DNA of 64,000 nt from Volvox africanus (Eukaryota; Chlorophyta; Chlorophyceae; Chlamydomonadales; Volvocaceae). The notes beneath the pieces were generated by a model. That model was not told the DNA's origin, made no database searches, and worked only from the letters and a program-made list of their open reading frames with translations. Below, piece by piece: positions 50,101 to 62,017 of the stretch (position 1 is the stretch's first letter; each line of letters begins with the position of its first letter). The stretch covers positions 558,001 to 622,000 of the forward strand of contig BSDZ01000116.1 of the NCBI GenBank assembly GCA_030268105.1. Direction: 5' to 3'. The position numbers were made by a program, and so were the translations under genes.

Positions 50101-53100
50101 TCTCCGTCGGATTTCGTGCGTAGCTCCAGGGCCTGACGCAGCAGCGGCTCGGCTGCGGGGTGGCGCCCCTGGAGCACCATGCAGCGGGCGTACTCTGACA
50201 TCGCAGCAGCGGCCTGGAGAACGACAAGGGAGAAAGGGAATTCGGCACGGGAGGATGATCATGGTTGGGAGGCATTTTGCCTTGCCCCTCACCATGACAT
50301 GCATCACGTCATCAAATTAAACATAGGATTTCCCTTCATCGGAAGAGGGGTGGAGGGTAGCAGCAAAGTGAACGAGAAAAGGAAGTGTGGCATTAGGACT
50401 CTGTGATTTTTATTTCACACGAGGCGCGAGGGGACTATGCGAAACGCCATCTCTCTTCCCCAGACCCCCACCCCACCGTGGCTCTGGTCATCAGATGCCT
50501 GACACTTTGCGTTATCAAACGCATGCTGCTGTCCCTTTCTGAGGGCACCCTTGTACCCCTATCAAGTTGCTCACCTCCTTTGACTCCATGCCCACTCCGT
50601 GTTGTGCCATGGCCAGGGCCTGGCGGCAGAGGGGCTCTGCAATCGCATACCGGTGGGTGGCCATTGCCGCGGCCGCCAGCAGGCGGGCGATGGCGGCTGC
50701 CTCCGGGTGGGCCTGAGTGCCCAACACACGGACCTGAGACCGGAAGGTGAAGAGAGGGTTTACGGGTGCGGACATCGGGTGGCGCAGAGCGGATTGAGCA
50801 GAGCGTTAATGCCTTCAGTGGGTTAGAGGTTTCGAGGCCTGGGATATCAGCGGATGGTCCATAGAAGGGGGTTGAGGGCGTAACAATGCCGCAACCTACA
50901 TGTTACAGAATGTGGACCGGAGCAGACCCTGAAATAGCGATCTCAATGAACAGCAGTGCAATATATCGGTCCAATCCCTTTCCTGCCTTGTTGTCGCGAG
51001 AGTGCAGAGGGACGTGTCAGCGACGAGTCCTCTTTTGGTCCATTCCCTCTTGAGTTGCAGCTGTTACAGAACGAGCCAATTTCGGAAATCTAAGCTCGTG
51101 TAATGTTCGATGAGTTAATATCCGTACAGAGAACATGTCAATCGTAGCACCGATAAGTCAGGGCCTGTGGGGATGTCTGGTCTACTACATGCCCCCACCC
51201 AATGCCCAAACACATTCCCTTTCCAGCCCACGTTTCTCCCTACCCTCCTCCCCTTCCCCAACCCGCGGCGTCCTTACCTTGGCATTGAGGGCCCTTTCCA
51301 GCACTACCTGCGCCTCCGCCGCCTTGCCCATCTCCATCAGGCATCCACCCAGGGCCAACAGCGCTGCGATCGTGGCGGCCTGCTCGCGACCCTTGGGGGG
51401 AGGGTTCGGTTCGCCCAGAGGTGACGGCGAAGAGTCGGGCGGGGACGAAGAAAGAAACCAGGTATCCATCCCTAAGCTATGTAACTACTACCGCCTCCAC
51501 GCCGTCCGTCCATCCGCTTTCCGTGCCCCTGTTGCCCTGTATGGCCTTAAGTGATGCAGCCCCGCCACCCGCTGCCTCACGGCCAATGTTGCTGTTGCCA
51601 ACAGTTGATACAATCCCAACGTTTGCCTCCTTCCGTAATCTCTCTTCACCTTGCAATCCTTCCCCAACCCCATTACAGCTGAAGGCCCCATTTGTTTTAC
51701 CTACTTGCGCATCCCTGGGTAGCGTCTTGCCGCACAGGTCCACCGCCCGCCTGTACTGCACCTCCGCCTCCTTATGCCGGCCCTGGAGCGTGTAGTTACG
51801 GCCCCGGCCGTACGCCGCTGACGCTGCGTCCGCCGTCTCCATTGCCAGAGCCGCCATCACCGCCGCCGCGCGGTCGTGCTGAGCCTCTTGCGCCTTGGCC
51901 GCAGCTGCCACGTCGCCGCCTGCGGCCTCCGCAGCAGCGGCCGCCACTACGCCATCCGTACAAGTGGCAGCTCCGGACAGGGCAATGGCAGTGGCGGCGT
52001 GAAACTCGCCAAAGACGCGGAGCGCCGCCACAGTAGCGGTGTCATATAGCTTTTTGGCCTCCTCGTACTTCCCGGCGGCCCGGACGCATGAAGCCAGTGC
52101 CAGAGTGGCCTCAATCGTACGGGGATGATGATGACCCTGCACCGTACGTCGGGCCTCGAGGGCCCTACGGGTTTTGGAAACATGGAGAAGGCAGGAAGGG
52201 TGAAAAGTCGCTTGAGGAACCCAAAGTCGCCCATGGCACCTAACAACGTGACAACACCAACCAAGCCGTCAAATACATCCATCACCACCATAGCTCAGTC
52301 AAGCTGCACGTCAAACAGTGACAAAAGGGTAGGGTGGTAACCAAGCGATTATCCCAGTAGCTCAATAAACGCCTCCAATGCTGCCCCCTGGTTTTAAGGC
52401 AGATAACTCCATATCCGGTGGTACTGCCACAACCCCCGACTGCGCCGACTACACCTTTGCGACTCTCTGCGACTATCTGTTCCACGGCAAGCCATAAGTT
52501 TTCAATTTGACTCGCCCGACAGCATAAACCAGCCGAAGCGTTGCGCATCTGCCATGAATATTTCTTAAACCCTGTCGATTATGAAATGGCTACTTAATTC
52601 TGCCCTGGCCGAGCCAGGGCCAATGAAGGCCAGACTATATGTAATAAGCCTGCCAGTCATAGAGACTGCTCACGCCGGGCCGACGCGAGGTGGCACTCCC
52701 CCACCACTTCCCCTCATCTCCCGTAATACAGACAAACACACGCATACACAGGGAGCCGACCCCACCTGCGGTAAAACCCCTCCGCCTCATATGCCTTAGT
52801 GGGCTGGGCCTCCAAGGAGGCTGCCAGCGCCCCGAGGGCCCAAGCGGTGTGGGAGCTGGACTCGCCCATAGCCTGGAAAAGGCGCCGAAATAAGCGAGTG
52901 TATGTTGCGTATGTCGGGCAAATGGAGGGGTTCGAGGTAAGGATGGAATTGAAGGATGCGCGCGTTGAAACAACTTTTGACCCGGGACGCAGCGCCCGCT
53001 CACCCTCCAGCCGTACTTCCCAACACCCCAAACGTGCAGAATCCATGTACGTTACGTTGTGGTCCGGCGTAATGATTGTACAGAATTTCCCTGATGCATC

Positions 53101-53473
53101 ATGTTGTACATCATCTCACGGTTTTCTTACGTCTGTGGCGGCTCACTTCCTCTCGCATCCCTCCATGCGATGCGTCCATACCCGCCCATTTGTAGGCGAA
53201 ATAGGACCTGTTCTCCCCTGCCGCCTGTCTCAGCCCGCTCACCCTCTCCCTCCCGCCCTCATGTTCCCACATCCTGCTCCTCACCGCCAGGCAGATGTCC
53301 ACTGCCTGCCTCAGCAGCTCCTCCGCGTCCGCAAAGAGCCTCATACCCGCGTACGAGGCCGCCAGACACATGTTGGCCGACGCAATGGCGGGAGAGTTCG
53401 GGTTCTTGCGCGCGGCCTCACTGCGCAAGTGAATACACATGTTGCCATGGGCCTGAGCCTCCTCAAACTTGCC
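47138..53473 (-). other. Kinesin-light-chain-type TPR array
   Basis: At least ten TPR helices-pairs are visible, with the long 42-residue type: YRRALEARRTVQGHHHP, GRYSEAEALFRADLEAAEKT, LGPRHPNTATAMSALAGCL, LGPNHPNTLTVTANLAACL and GDGHPNSALATNTLGLVLL. Most exons are phase 0 at both ends, and three are exactly 177 nt. TPR arrays of this type bind peptides and often replace LRRs in non-plant NB-ARC proteins. Confidence 0.85.
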
Positions 53474-56400
53474 CTGGAAACGGTGGTGGATCCAGGGGAA
53501 AGGGGGACCCAGGGGAAAGTGGTAAGGCGATATCCGAAACAGGTGGAGAAATGAAGGAGCTGAATGCGGGTAGCCGTATATAACCCCACCTCCCCGACAG
53601 GGTATTCATTCACGGTCTCCCTTTGGGTCCAAATCGCCTTAGCTCTCCGAACCCACTCGGCCCCCTTATCCCACATCTGACTCCGGCTCTCACACCTGCG
53701 CTGTCAGAGCCAGGGCGTGCACCCTGTACACATTTGCCATCTCCACCTTGTAGGCGCGGTTGGCCACTAGTCCCACCTGTGTGTAACGTGTGTGTGTATG
53801 TGCACGGACGTGGATGGGGTGCGGTGACAAGGTCAGACGCGAACTGCAAGGCTGAGGGTTGAGGGCTCTTGAGGGGTCAACAAACACGTCCAAGCCGGGG
53901 TGCGCCTGTCCTCATGTCCTGGTGTCATCACATGCGACAGGTGCGTGAAGCTTTGGGACCTCAAAACCCGTAAGGCAGGAAAAAGACTAAAGGACGGACA
54001 ATGAGCCCGCCCCATTCCGTTGTCCCCACCCACTGCCTCCTCACCGCCGGCGCTGACAGAGCCTCGCATACCGCCTCCATTGCCGGCAGCGCCCCCAGCC
54101 CATGGAGCAACTCCGCCACGTCGCCATTAAAGCCCTTGGCGGCCGTCACGATGGTCTCCAAAGGCAGACGCTGGCCCGCAGCGGCTGCGGCCAGCTCCGC
54201 AGAGGCCACCTCGCCCGAGAGGATCGGTGGGGGTCCGCCATTGGTGGACACCCGGGGGTTCACCCTGAGGTGGGGGAGAAGGAGTAGGGTGGGTTCCGGA
54301 GCGGATCACCGGCAAGGCCGAGACTTTCGTAGTCATACCGTGCATAACACAAACGACCATAAAATAAGCCGCAGAAAGCACCTACCCAGCATCTCGGGAA
54401 GAATTTTCGGCACTCAATTTCTACAGAGAGATTATGGTAACATAACATTTAAGGAGGTTTCAGTTAACATCGACTTGTCCGAAATTATCAAACCGGGAAA
54501 AGTGAAAATTCGGGAATACGGGAGGGGACCGGGGGAGGGAGGATGAGTGAGAGGAGAAACCCATTAACCAGAGGGGACGAGGACTTCCACGTGTGCGTGT
54601 GTGTGTGCGTGGAGAACCTTTATTTTCCACTGAATTCTTCCGGTGTCAGTCCTCTGCGATGAGGTCGCTGCTTCACGTCAGTGTCGCCATCATAACGGTT
54701 CGGTTGTCTCCCCACACCTGGTAAGCAGAGCCAGCAGCTCCGCCATCTCGGGTTGCGCCGCCCTGGCCGCCGCCAGCACGCTGCTACCCCCCTCGCGACT
54801 GCCGTATGTACGGCCCCACGTTGCCATGGCCGCCAGTAGAGCCGTGGCCACGCGGTCCTCTGCCTGCGGCCGGACAGTGAGGTCGAGAGCGGGGGCAAGC
54901 GCCGAAACCACCACCGCGCGCACTAGGCTATGCATAACCGTCTGGGTGCGGCGGCCGGGCAGGGCGCTTGTCCCCGCTAGGCCTTGGCGTTGCAGGGCCG
55001 CCAGCACGGCGCGCCCACCCACGGCAGTGGCGGGACTATAGGCATTGAGGGCGGCCATGGTGGTTTCGGGGCCTGCGCCAGCGGGGGGAAGTGCCGACAG
55101 CTGCAGCAGGGCGACCTGGAGGAGGAGGCAGAAGAAGGTGGGAACTCAAGGCAGGTTGTGGAGGGAAAGGGAGAGTTCTGAAATTGAGAGAGATGGAAGC
55201 GAGGAAGGTGGCGCCATTGAGGACGGGTTGTACGAGGGACAGAGTGCGGCAGCGAGAGGAAATAGGAATACCAGCGGGGAATGGCGGGGCTTACCCTGGT
55301 ACTGGTAAGTACTTCCATCAAGGTAAGCCTCAAAAACGGTTTAGACAGCGCGAAACGGGAGTAAAGAAAGAAGCACAGAACCGTGCAGGGGCACACAGGG
55401 CAATTTCCTTTCCACAAAAATACACAGAAGGTTCTGGAACACGTACGGACTTATCATCTCCCTTTTTCTCACTCCCTCACCATATTGTATGCGAGAACGG
55501 ATCGACTAGGTACATCCATACTCCGCCGCTACGCCATCCTTCTCATTTCCCAACCATCCCTTTACCTGGTGCGCCGTAGGCAGCGCGGTGAGACATCCCG
55601 CAATCACTCCCACCGTGATCTCCGCAAAGCCCGCGGAGGATAACGGAGAGGATGCGTGCGGGCGTGCCGCATTGGTGCCCAAAGCCTCAATGTCCTGACA
55701 GTGGGACAGGGAGGAGGAGCAACGGCGGAATCATAAGGATGCTAACTCAAAGACACCAATGATTAAACCCACAGGGCGAGTTGCAGGGTAGGTGAGACGT
55801 GGAGTGATGGATGTCCTTGACGGGTGGAAGTAAGGGGTGTTGGGGACTGGGCGAGGGTCAGGAGGTGATGAATAAGGAGGAAATCACATTCCAAAGCGGA
55901 GCCCCAACCCATTCCAACTGCGGAAGCAATATCTCGCCCATTACCCATCACGACCGCTATCATCACCACTACGTTGACCACCGCACACACATGCCTGCAA
56001 AGATCTCCAACATGTCATGTCCCACAACCCTCTTCCCTCTCGCGCCCAACCCCCTCACCTTCGTTGACAGTCGGCCCTCCGCCCTCAGGCCGCACATGAG
56101 TCGGACAGCTAGTGGCAAACACCTGCCTGCCAGGGCCACCCTGGAGCCCTCCCCTGGGGACGTTTCCAGATCAGGACACACCAGACAAGCCAGCTTGGCA
56201 GCGGCTGTAGGGGCCAACGGGGGCACCTGGATTGGGAGGGGGCCAGCGACGGAGGGGACGAGGATGACCAAGGTTACGCACCCAACGGGGCTCAGAAGGG
56301 AACAAGTTGGAGCATGCGACAAAGCTGAAAGTGAAAACGTCCGGTAAAGTCACTTCGCAGACCTCACAGACCAGCAGAGTAAGCCTACGAAGAAGGATCA

Positions 56401-59400
56401 AGATGCCGTGAAAAGGAGACCCACCCATGAGGAACTGATTGAATTGGCTCTTTCACCAGATCCCCACATCGTAAACAAATTAGGCCCCGGTCGGGGCGAG
56501 TTCATCCTTTACCCCTCTCAAGCACACAGCCAAGCCGACCCCCCATCTTCTCAGATCCCATCCCTTCCTCACCTCCACAGTGGTAACCTGGGCTCCATCG
56601 CCCAGTGAGACTGGGGCCGCTGAGGCCAGCAACAGTCGCACCCCCGGACAGCCCTCCACCACCTGGCCCAGCAGGCCCCACAGCCCGTCCGCCGCACCCG
56701 GCTGCCGCAAAGCATTGTCAATCGTATCTACCACAAGCAGCAGCGGCCGGGAGCCGGAGCAGCAGGCGCGGAGGGTGGACACGATGCGGGGTCGGCCGTC
56801 GGCGTTATCCTGTAGGACGGAAGAGGGGTTATAACTCCTAAGCAAACGGTCGCAGAACGGGAAATATTGGAAGGTGAAGTCGGTCCGGCTACGTACACCA
56901 GACGCAAGCCAGGCTGTCAAACCCATGGGGGCGTTGCTAGGAGACGGGAGACGGGTACGGGAGGGGGAAGGCGGAGGAGGAAAGGAACATCAAAAGACTG
57001 ACAATGGAGGGATGTAAGCAGTTGGGGTTCGTGCACTGGGTTTGGGCCCTGGGATGGGCAGGCGACAGGTGAGACCTTCGTGCGAATCCAAGTGGGCGGC
57101 GTATCAGCGAGCACACCTCTCGCCAGCGAAGCAGCTTGGCTCCCTCTCCATCGAACCGCAAATGCAGGAACCTTTTCTCCCGCCCGAACCCTTCCGGAAA
57201 CTATACGGTAATGAGTCCGGTTAACCCTCACCTTACCATCCCAAACTGCACCGTTAGCTACTTCACGGAATAAGTTCCGCATTTCCACATTAGACTAGCA
57301 ATATTGGCTGGAATAATACACATATTCCGCCTTAGTTGATTCGGCAGATTCCGCTGGATGCTGGTGGTGGGTGCTGAACCTGGGAAAACCACTGATTTCG
57401 GAGAAGTCGGCATGGGAGACTGGATGAGGGTGCCCCGAAACACCGGGGAAGGTAGGGACTGCCAGGTTAGTGGCCACGGGTGATGTACCCCCTATCCTAC
57501 ACACATATTCAGTTAGGTATAAGAAAGGCAGCGTTGCATACCGGTGCGCTCCCCATACACCCACGTATACACTCATGACCACACACACACCTTGATGAGC
57601 CCCAGCGCAATCATGATCCTTGCCTCCACATCGTTCCAGGTGCGGGCCCCCGCCAGATCCACCCACACAACACCCCCACGGATGCCCCCTGCCCGCACCA
57701 GCCGCCACGCGGCCTCCACAGCGAGCGTGCTTTTACCCAGACCAGGGGGAGCCACAAGACACACGGCCCTGTGACACGAGAGGGGAGCCGGAACGGAGTC
57801 AGGAATGGGAACAGGGCTGAGGAGAAACAGAGCGCGTGAATCAATTACGCTAGTAAAGAAGAAGATTGCAAACACTCTGGTTCTTTCAGTCCTGAACCCC
57901 CTTAGGCCGCTTCATTGCTTCCCTCTCCGGCCCCCTTCTCCCCGCAGCCGTTCCGCATCTTCTCACCTGCATTTGCCTCCATCAGCGCCTCCCTCACCTC
58001 CCTGCAGCGCCGCCGCCACCTTCTCCGCCAACTCTTCTCGGGGCACGTGCAGTGACGGCAAAGGCGGCAGCTGATACGGCCCGTCGATCGGCACCGCCGC
58101 TGACGCCAACGCCGCCGCCACTTCGCCCGCCAGGTCATCAAATCCTGCCGCCGCCGCGTCCGTTAGTGGCGCACCGAACGCCGCTGCCAGAGCGTAGGCG
58201 CTGATGCCCGCCTCCGACTCCAATCCCCTCCCTGCCACCGGAGTGACGTTGCTGGCGGCCAGCACATGACGCTGGAAGGCAGCTTTGGAGAAGTCTGTGG
58301 GAGCGGCGTTTCGTCGAAAAAAGAAAGATGAGATGAGTGCGAGACTGAATAAAGGAATCCTCAGCCAGGTCAAATGAGATTGCATCCCTCCAGAATAAGG
58401 AATACTGCATCGTGTGTTGGGGTACTTGCATCATTCTTGGTCATAAGGCGTAGGCCCCTCTTGTCTCTCTAAAGTCCTTACCATCCGCCAGCATGGCCCC
58501 CAGCTTCTGCGCCAACGGCCCCATGCCGAACCCCGGCAGCTTGGCAATGCCCGCTGGGAAGGCCTCCCACCAGACACTCCAGGGCACGTCCGCTTCCGAT
58601 CCGAACGACGTGCGCCACAGTATCCGCAACTCCGGTTGCTGCAGCAGGCGCGCGGGGCCTCGATCAGCGTGGGCGGTCAGGAGAGATACGGCCTGGTGGC
58701 GGGACGAGGGTATAGGGGATGAAGAGGTGAGAAAGAGGGGCAGGTGGGGAAGTAGTGTGAACTGGTGTGCAGGCCCTGCCGGGACTCGATACCCCTCACC
58801 CCCAGTGAATTGGACGCCACCGGGCATCGGTGAGTGGGGAAAGAAAGCATGAAATGAGCGTGCAAAAGGATGTTTGTAAGGAAGCCTAGCACGGGAGGTC
58901 AGGTCAGATCAGGGTGAATATCCTCTCGCGTCATTCCTTTTGACCAGATCCAACCTCCTTTTCTGCTTCAGCCTCCCTTACCTCCGTCCTCTGGCACGAC
59001 GGAGCAGACGGTGGAGGGAAAAGGACTTATGCGGGTGCATGCAATACGGCGTCTCCTCCTCCATACAGCCCCTACCTCCTGCATCAGCCCAAGCTTACCA
59101 AATCTCTTTCCCACACACCTATCTAGCCCCCTCGCCTGACCAGCCTTTTTGACGCCCCTGTGCCTGTCCTCTTCCCCGTTACTCCAGCGGTCCCCACCCC
59201 AGAAACCGCTCACTTCAAAATACCCACTCCATTCCGTTTGCTGCTTCGCACTGTCGCTACCCCCATTACGTCCCTCGTTAACCCGTCTGCCCAGTCTACC
59301 CCGTCTGCCTTGCTCACCAGGTCCTTGCTAATCTTAGACCCGAGGCTCAGCTCCTGAATCACCAGAGCCGAGTCCAGGAAGGCCTGTGCGTTGAGGTCCA

Positions 59401-62017
59401 GGGAAGAGGCCCGGACATCAGAGCAACGCGAAGGAGGAAGAAATGGAAACGCCATGAAGACATGATCCGGTGAAGTTGGATGATCTCATCGCCGGCATGC
59501 TACCTCCCTTTCCCCTTGCTCTTCCGGTTCCCGTGATAGGATTTCACATCAAATCCTCCCAAGACATGCGCCCATGTCTGCCCTTTATGTCTGGTTAGCC
59601 AGACCGGACTGCTGCAGTACCAGCAACACCGATCTCTCCAAGGTCCGGGAGACTAATCATCCTTCAACAACTTGTAGGTGTGAGCAATCCTCCATCTCTC
59701 ACCTCCCATTCGTTTCCTCCCTCACCTCCGGGCTGCCACACACGGCATCAAGGCCGCCCCCAGACTTCACAGCGCCTTGCAGCTTAGTCAAATGGTCCTA
59801 AAGATGGACAGTCGGGAGGCATAACAGGTGAAAGGTTTGCAAAATTGACCATTTAATTAACGCAATCAGGGTGTGGGGAGAGGGGTGAAACAGGTGGAGA
59901 GGGAAACTGACATCGAAACAGAGCGAGATCAACAACGAAATACGAATTGATTCCCAGTTGCCCCAGGGACATGAACGCAAGGGAGCAGGGAGATGGTTTC
60001 ATATACTATAACTAAACGACGGATTTCCCCGATCCAAAACATGATTTGCAAACGGCTTGACTTGCTGTCCAGGTGGGCTTTTATGGCTCCCGAATCTCCA
60101 GTCGTAAGCGCCGCAGTCGCAGTCGGAAGCCTTGCAAAATCCCGCTCCCGCTTCGGAACATGGCTTCACCTGGTGCCGACCTGAGTGTTCGTCGGTCGAC
60201 GCCCACCCGCACCCCGCATCCCACCGCACCCAAACTCCTTATCTCACTCTGTCACTCCCTCCCCATACACACCATACCGTGTACGAAGGCCCAAGGCGCA
60301 GCACCAGTAACGCGTCATCCGCCCGCCCCGAAAGTGATTGCGGCACGCCCGACCAGCCACGGCTGTTTCGGGCCCGATTCATCAGGTCATCCGCGAGTGT
60401 AGTCAACTCCGAAACCAACCGTGCAAATGCCGCCTTCTCCGCCGCCGCATCTGCCGCCAACATGTGCACGACACACCCGCGACCGCAGTACGGCCGAGCG
60501 AATGCCGACATGGCAGCGACTAAGTCGCGAAATGTCGACGTGGCGGCATGGAGGCCCATGCCTGCGGCGGAGCCGCCGGGTACGGCGGTGCCACCGCCAG
60601 TGGCGGCAGCTGCTGCCGCTACCGCTGCGGGGGACTGCGGCGCATCGCGCAGGAGGTCGCCGTACATATGCAGCAATGCAAGGCCCGCGACGGCGCGCTG
60701 ACGGAGGGCGGATAGGTTGTCGGCGTTGGCAAAGCAGTTAGCGGACTGATTGGCCAATGTCACGACCTCCCTGGCGGCGGCGCTCACTGAAGGAGATGAC
60801 GGGAAGGATAGTAAACCGGCAAACGAGGGAATGTTATAGCATATGTTAACATGAACTCAAACTGAAAAATCATGAAGATATCAGGGAGAACGTGGACGGG
60901 GAATGGGCTGATGGATGGTTGAACATGTAACAGACAGGTGTTCGGAGCCCAACGGCAGAACCTTTGGCGAACTGATGGTACCCACCTGGGAAGGGCATGC
61001 TGGGCAAGGAGTCCTTCACCTTGTCACGAATGTCAAAGGCCTCTCCGCGTATGGCATCCTGGACGGGTAAGATGTCCGAGGCTTGAGATCAGCACGCTGT
61101 GCTTGTGTGTGTGTTTGTGTGTGTGTGTATGTGTGTGTGCGCGCGTGACAGTGAGGGTCTCAGGTTCTGAACCTCCAACCCTTCAGCCGCGTCCACTTAC
61201 GATAAGCGGGCTATCGCGGGCAACCGGGATGGGTCGCGCGGCCTCAGCAGCTGCGGCCTCAGCAGCCGCTGCCGCCGCAGCGGCTGCCGCCTGTGCTTCC
61301 GCGGCTGCGGTAGCCTCATCCCTTGCCGCCTGTGCCTCTGCCGCCAACTGTGCCAGGCGAGCCGCACGTGCATCCTCTGCGTCCTTGGCCGCCTGTGAGT
61401 CCTGGGCTGCTTGAACATCATCCATAGCCGTCGCGGCCGCCGCAGCTTCCTGTTCCCGTCGGGTGCTAGAGGCACGGCTAGAAGCGACCGAGGCCGACTT
61501 GGATGGCGCATTTAGCGCTGGCGAGGATGCCGAAGTGGATTCTTTGGGTGATTCCTTTGAAGACGCGACGTCGGTGGCCTTTCTTGATGGTGCGGATGTT
61601 GGCGCCGCTGGAGGCTTCGGAGGGGTAGACGGCTTGGCCAGGGGTGGGGAGAGTGGTGGTGCGCCGCCTGGCCCGCTGCTGCTCATGCTGCCCTGCAATC
61701 ACGGATATCAATCCTAATTATATGGGTAGCCCAGATAAAATATGAATTTCCTAGGCCCATGGGATATTCATCTGGCATTAGCAACTGTCGTATCATAGCA
61801 TCAGCACGGCATTCGCAACTACGAGAGGAAGTAAGCCTCATAAGTTGCCCACTTGCACCAGGTTACTGCCGATTTATTGAAATTTGAAAACTCGCGAATG
61901 TATTTATCGTGTCGAGATGGGTCGTTGGCTTCTACTGACCCCCGTCATGGCCGGGTCCTTCTCCGGCGCCTTGGGCTCTGCTGCCCTTGGAGCAGCTTGT
62001 GATGCGCCGCAGCCCAT
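47138..62017 (-). CDS. NLR-like protein: acylation motif, helical domain, NB-ARC ATPase, TPR array
   Basis: Probably a nucleotide-switched receptor or scaffold at a membrane. Exons on the complement: 61940-62017, 61201-61692, 60986-61058, 60278-60786, 60007-60150, 59726-59797, 59318-59383, 58482-58692, 57967-58294, 57591-57768, 56573-56809, 56059-56226, 55566-55694, 54718-55115, 54045-54264, 53696-53776, 53285-53473, 52766-52872, 51705-52164, 51278-51379, 50575-50733, 49842-50213, 49146-49322, 48712-48888, 48182-48256, 47696-47872 and 47138-47230. All 26 junctions are in phase, giving 1,823 aa. One or two small extra exons may lie near 59.6 and 59.0 kb. Order: MGCGAS N-terminus; Ala-rich coiled coil (100-190); helical domain (190-478); Trp-rich block (479-549); NB-ARC (about 640-1030); TPRs (1100-1823). 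The last exon ends with a TPR-like LGPQHAWTIATKKNL. The family (STAND/NB-ARC-TPR) is clear; the ligand and output are unknown. Confidence 0.85.
54718..57768 (-). other. NB-ARC ATPase region of the NLR-like protein
   Basis: P-loop APPGLGKSTLA (about 664-674). An RNBS-A-like strand GGVVWVDLAGA follows. Kinase 2 is LLLVVDTIDN (about 740), where the usual second Asp is Thr. The sensor-like strand is GVRLLLAS. The GLPL position reads CLPLAVRLM (about 838). A winged-helix segment contains VMHSLVRAVV (about 957), aligned with the MHD motif but with Ser for Asp. Order and spacing fit NB-ARC well. Confidence 0.85.
57345..57478 (-). repeat. Dispersed repeat, copy 2
   Basis: This is the inverted partner of the repeat at 32562-32715. 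It lies inside the large intron between the P-loop and kinase-2 exons of the NLR-like gene. In its minus-strand register it reads LAVPTFPGVSGHPHP and DFSEISGFPRFSTHHQHP. No transposon ends were found. Confidence 0.7.
58482..58692 (-). other. Trp-rich block before the NB-ARC domain
   Basis: One 70-codon exon encodes a compact segment with LRILWRTSFGSEADVPWSVW followed by WEAFPAGIAKLPGFG. Four Trp residues fall within about 20 positions. It looks like a small folded adaptor or effector-associated module rather than a linker. I do not recognise it. Confidence 0.45.
59318..61058 (-). other. Helical N-terminal domain of the NLR-like protein
   Basis: Residues 190-478 lack low complexity apart from one Ala/Gly loop. 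They read as amphipathic helices: SAAAREVVTLANQSANCF, LRQRAVAGLALLHMYGDLL, STFRDLVAAMSAFARPY, then AAFARLVSELTTLADDLM. The spacing resembles the four-helix bundles of HeLo, RPW8 and MLKL N-terminal domains, which insert in or bind membranes in cell-death proteins. This is a by-eye resemblance only. Confidence 0.4.
61940..62017 (-). other. N-terminal dual acylation motif of the NLR-like protein
   Basis: Exon 1 begins MGCGASQAAPRAAEPK. Gly2 with Ser6 fits the N-myristoylation consensus, and Cys3 next to it is a usual palmitoylation site. Together they predict stable attachment to a membrane. The start is well set: this exon is joined in phase 0 and no upstream exon is evident. Confidence 0.6.
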
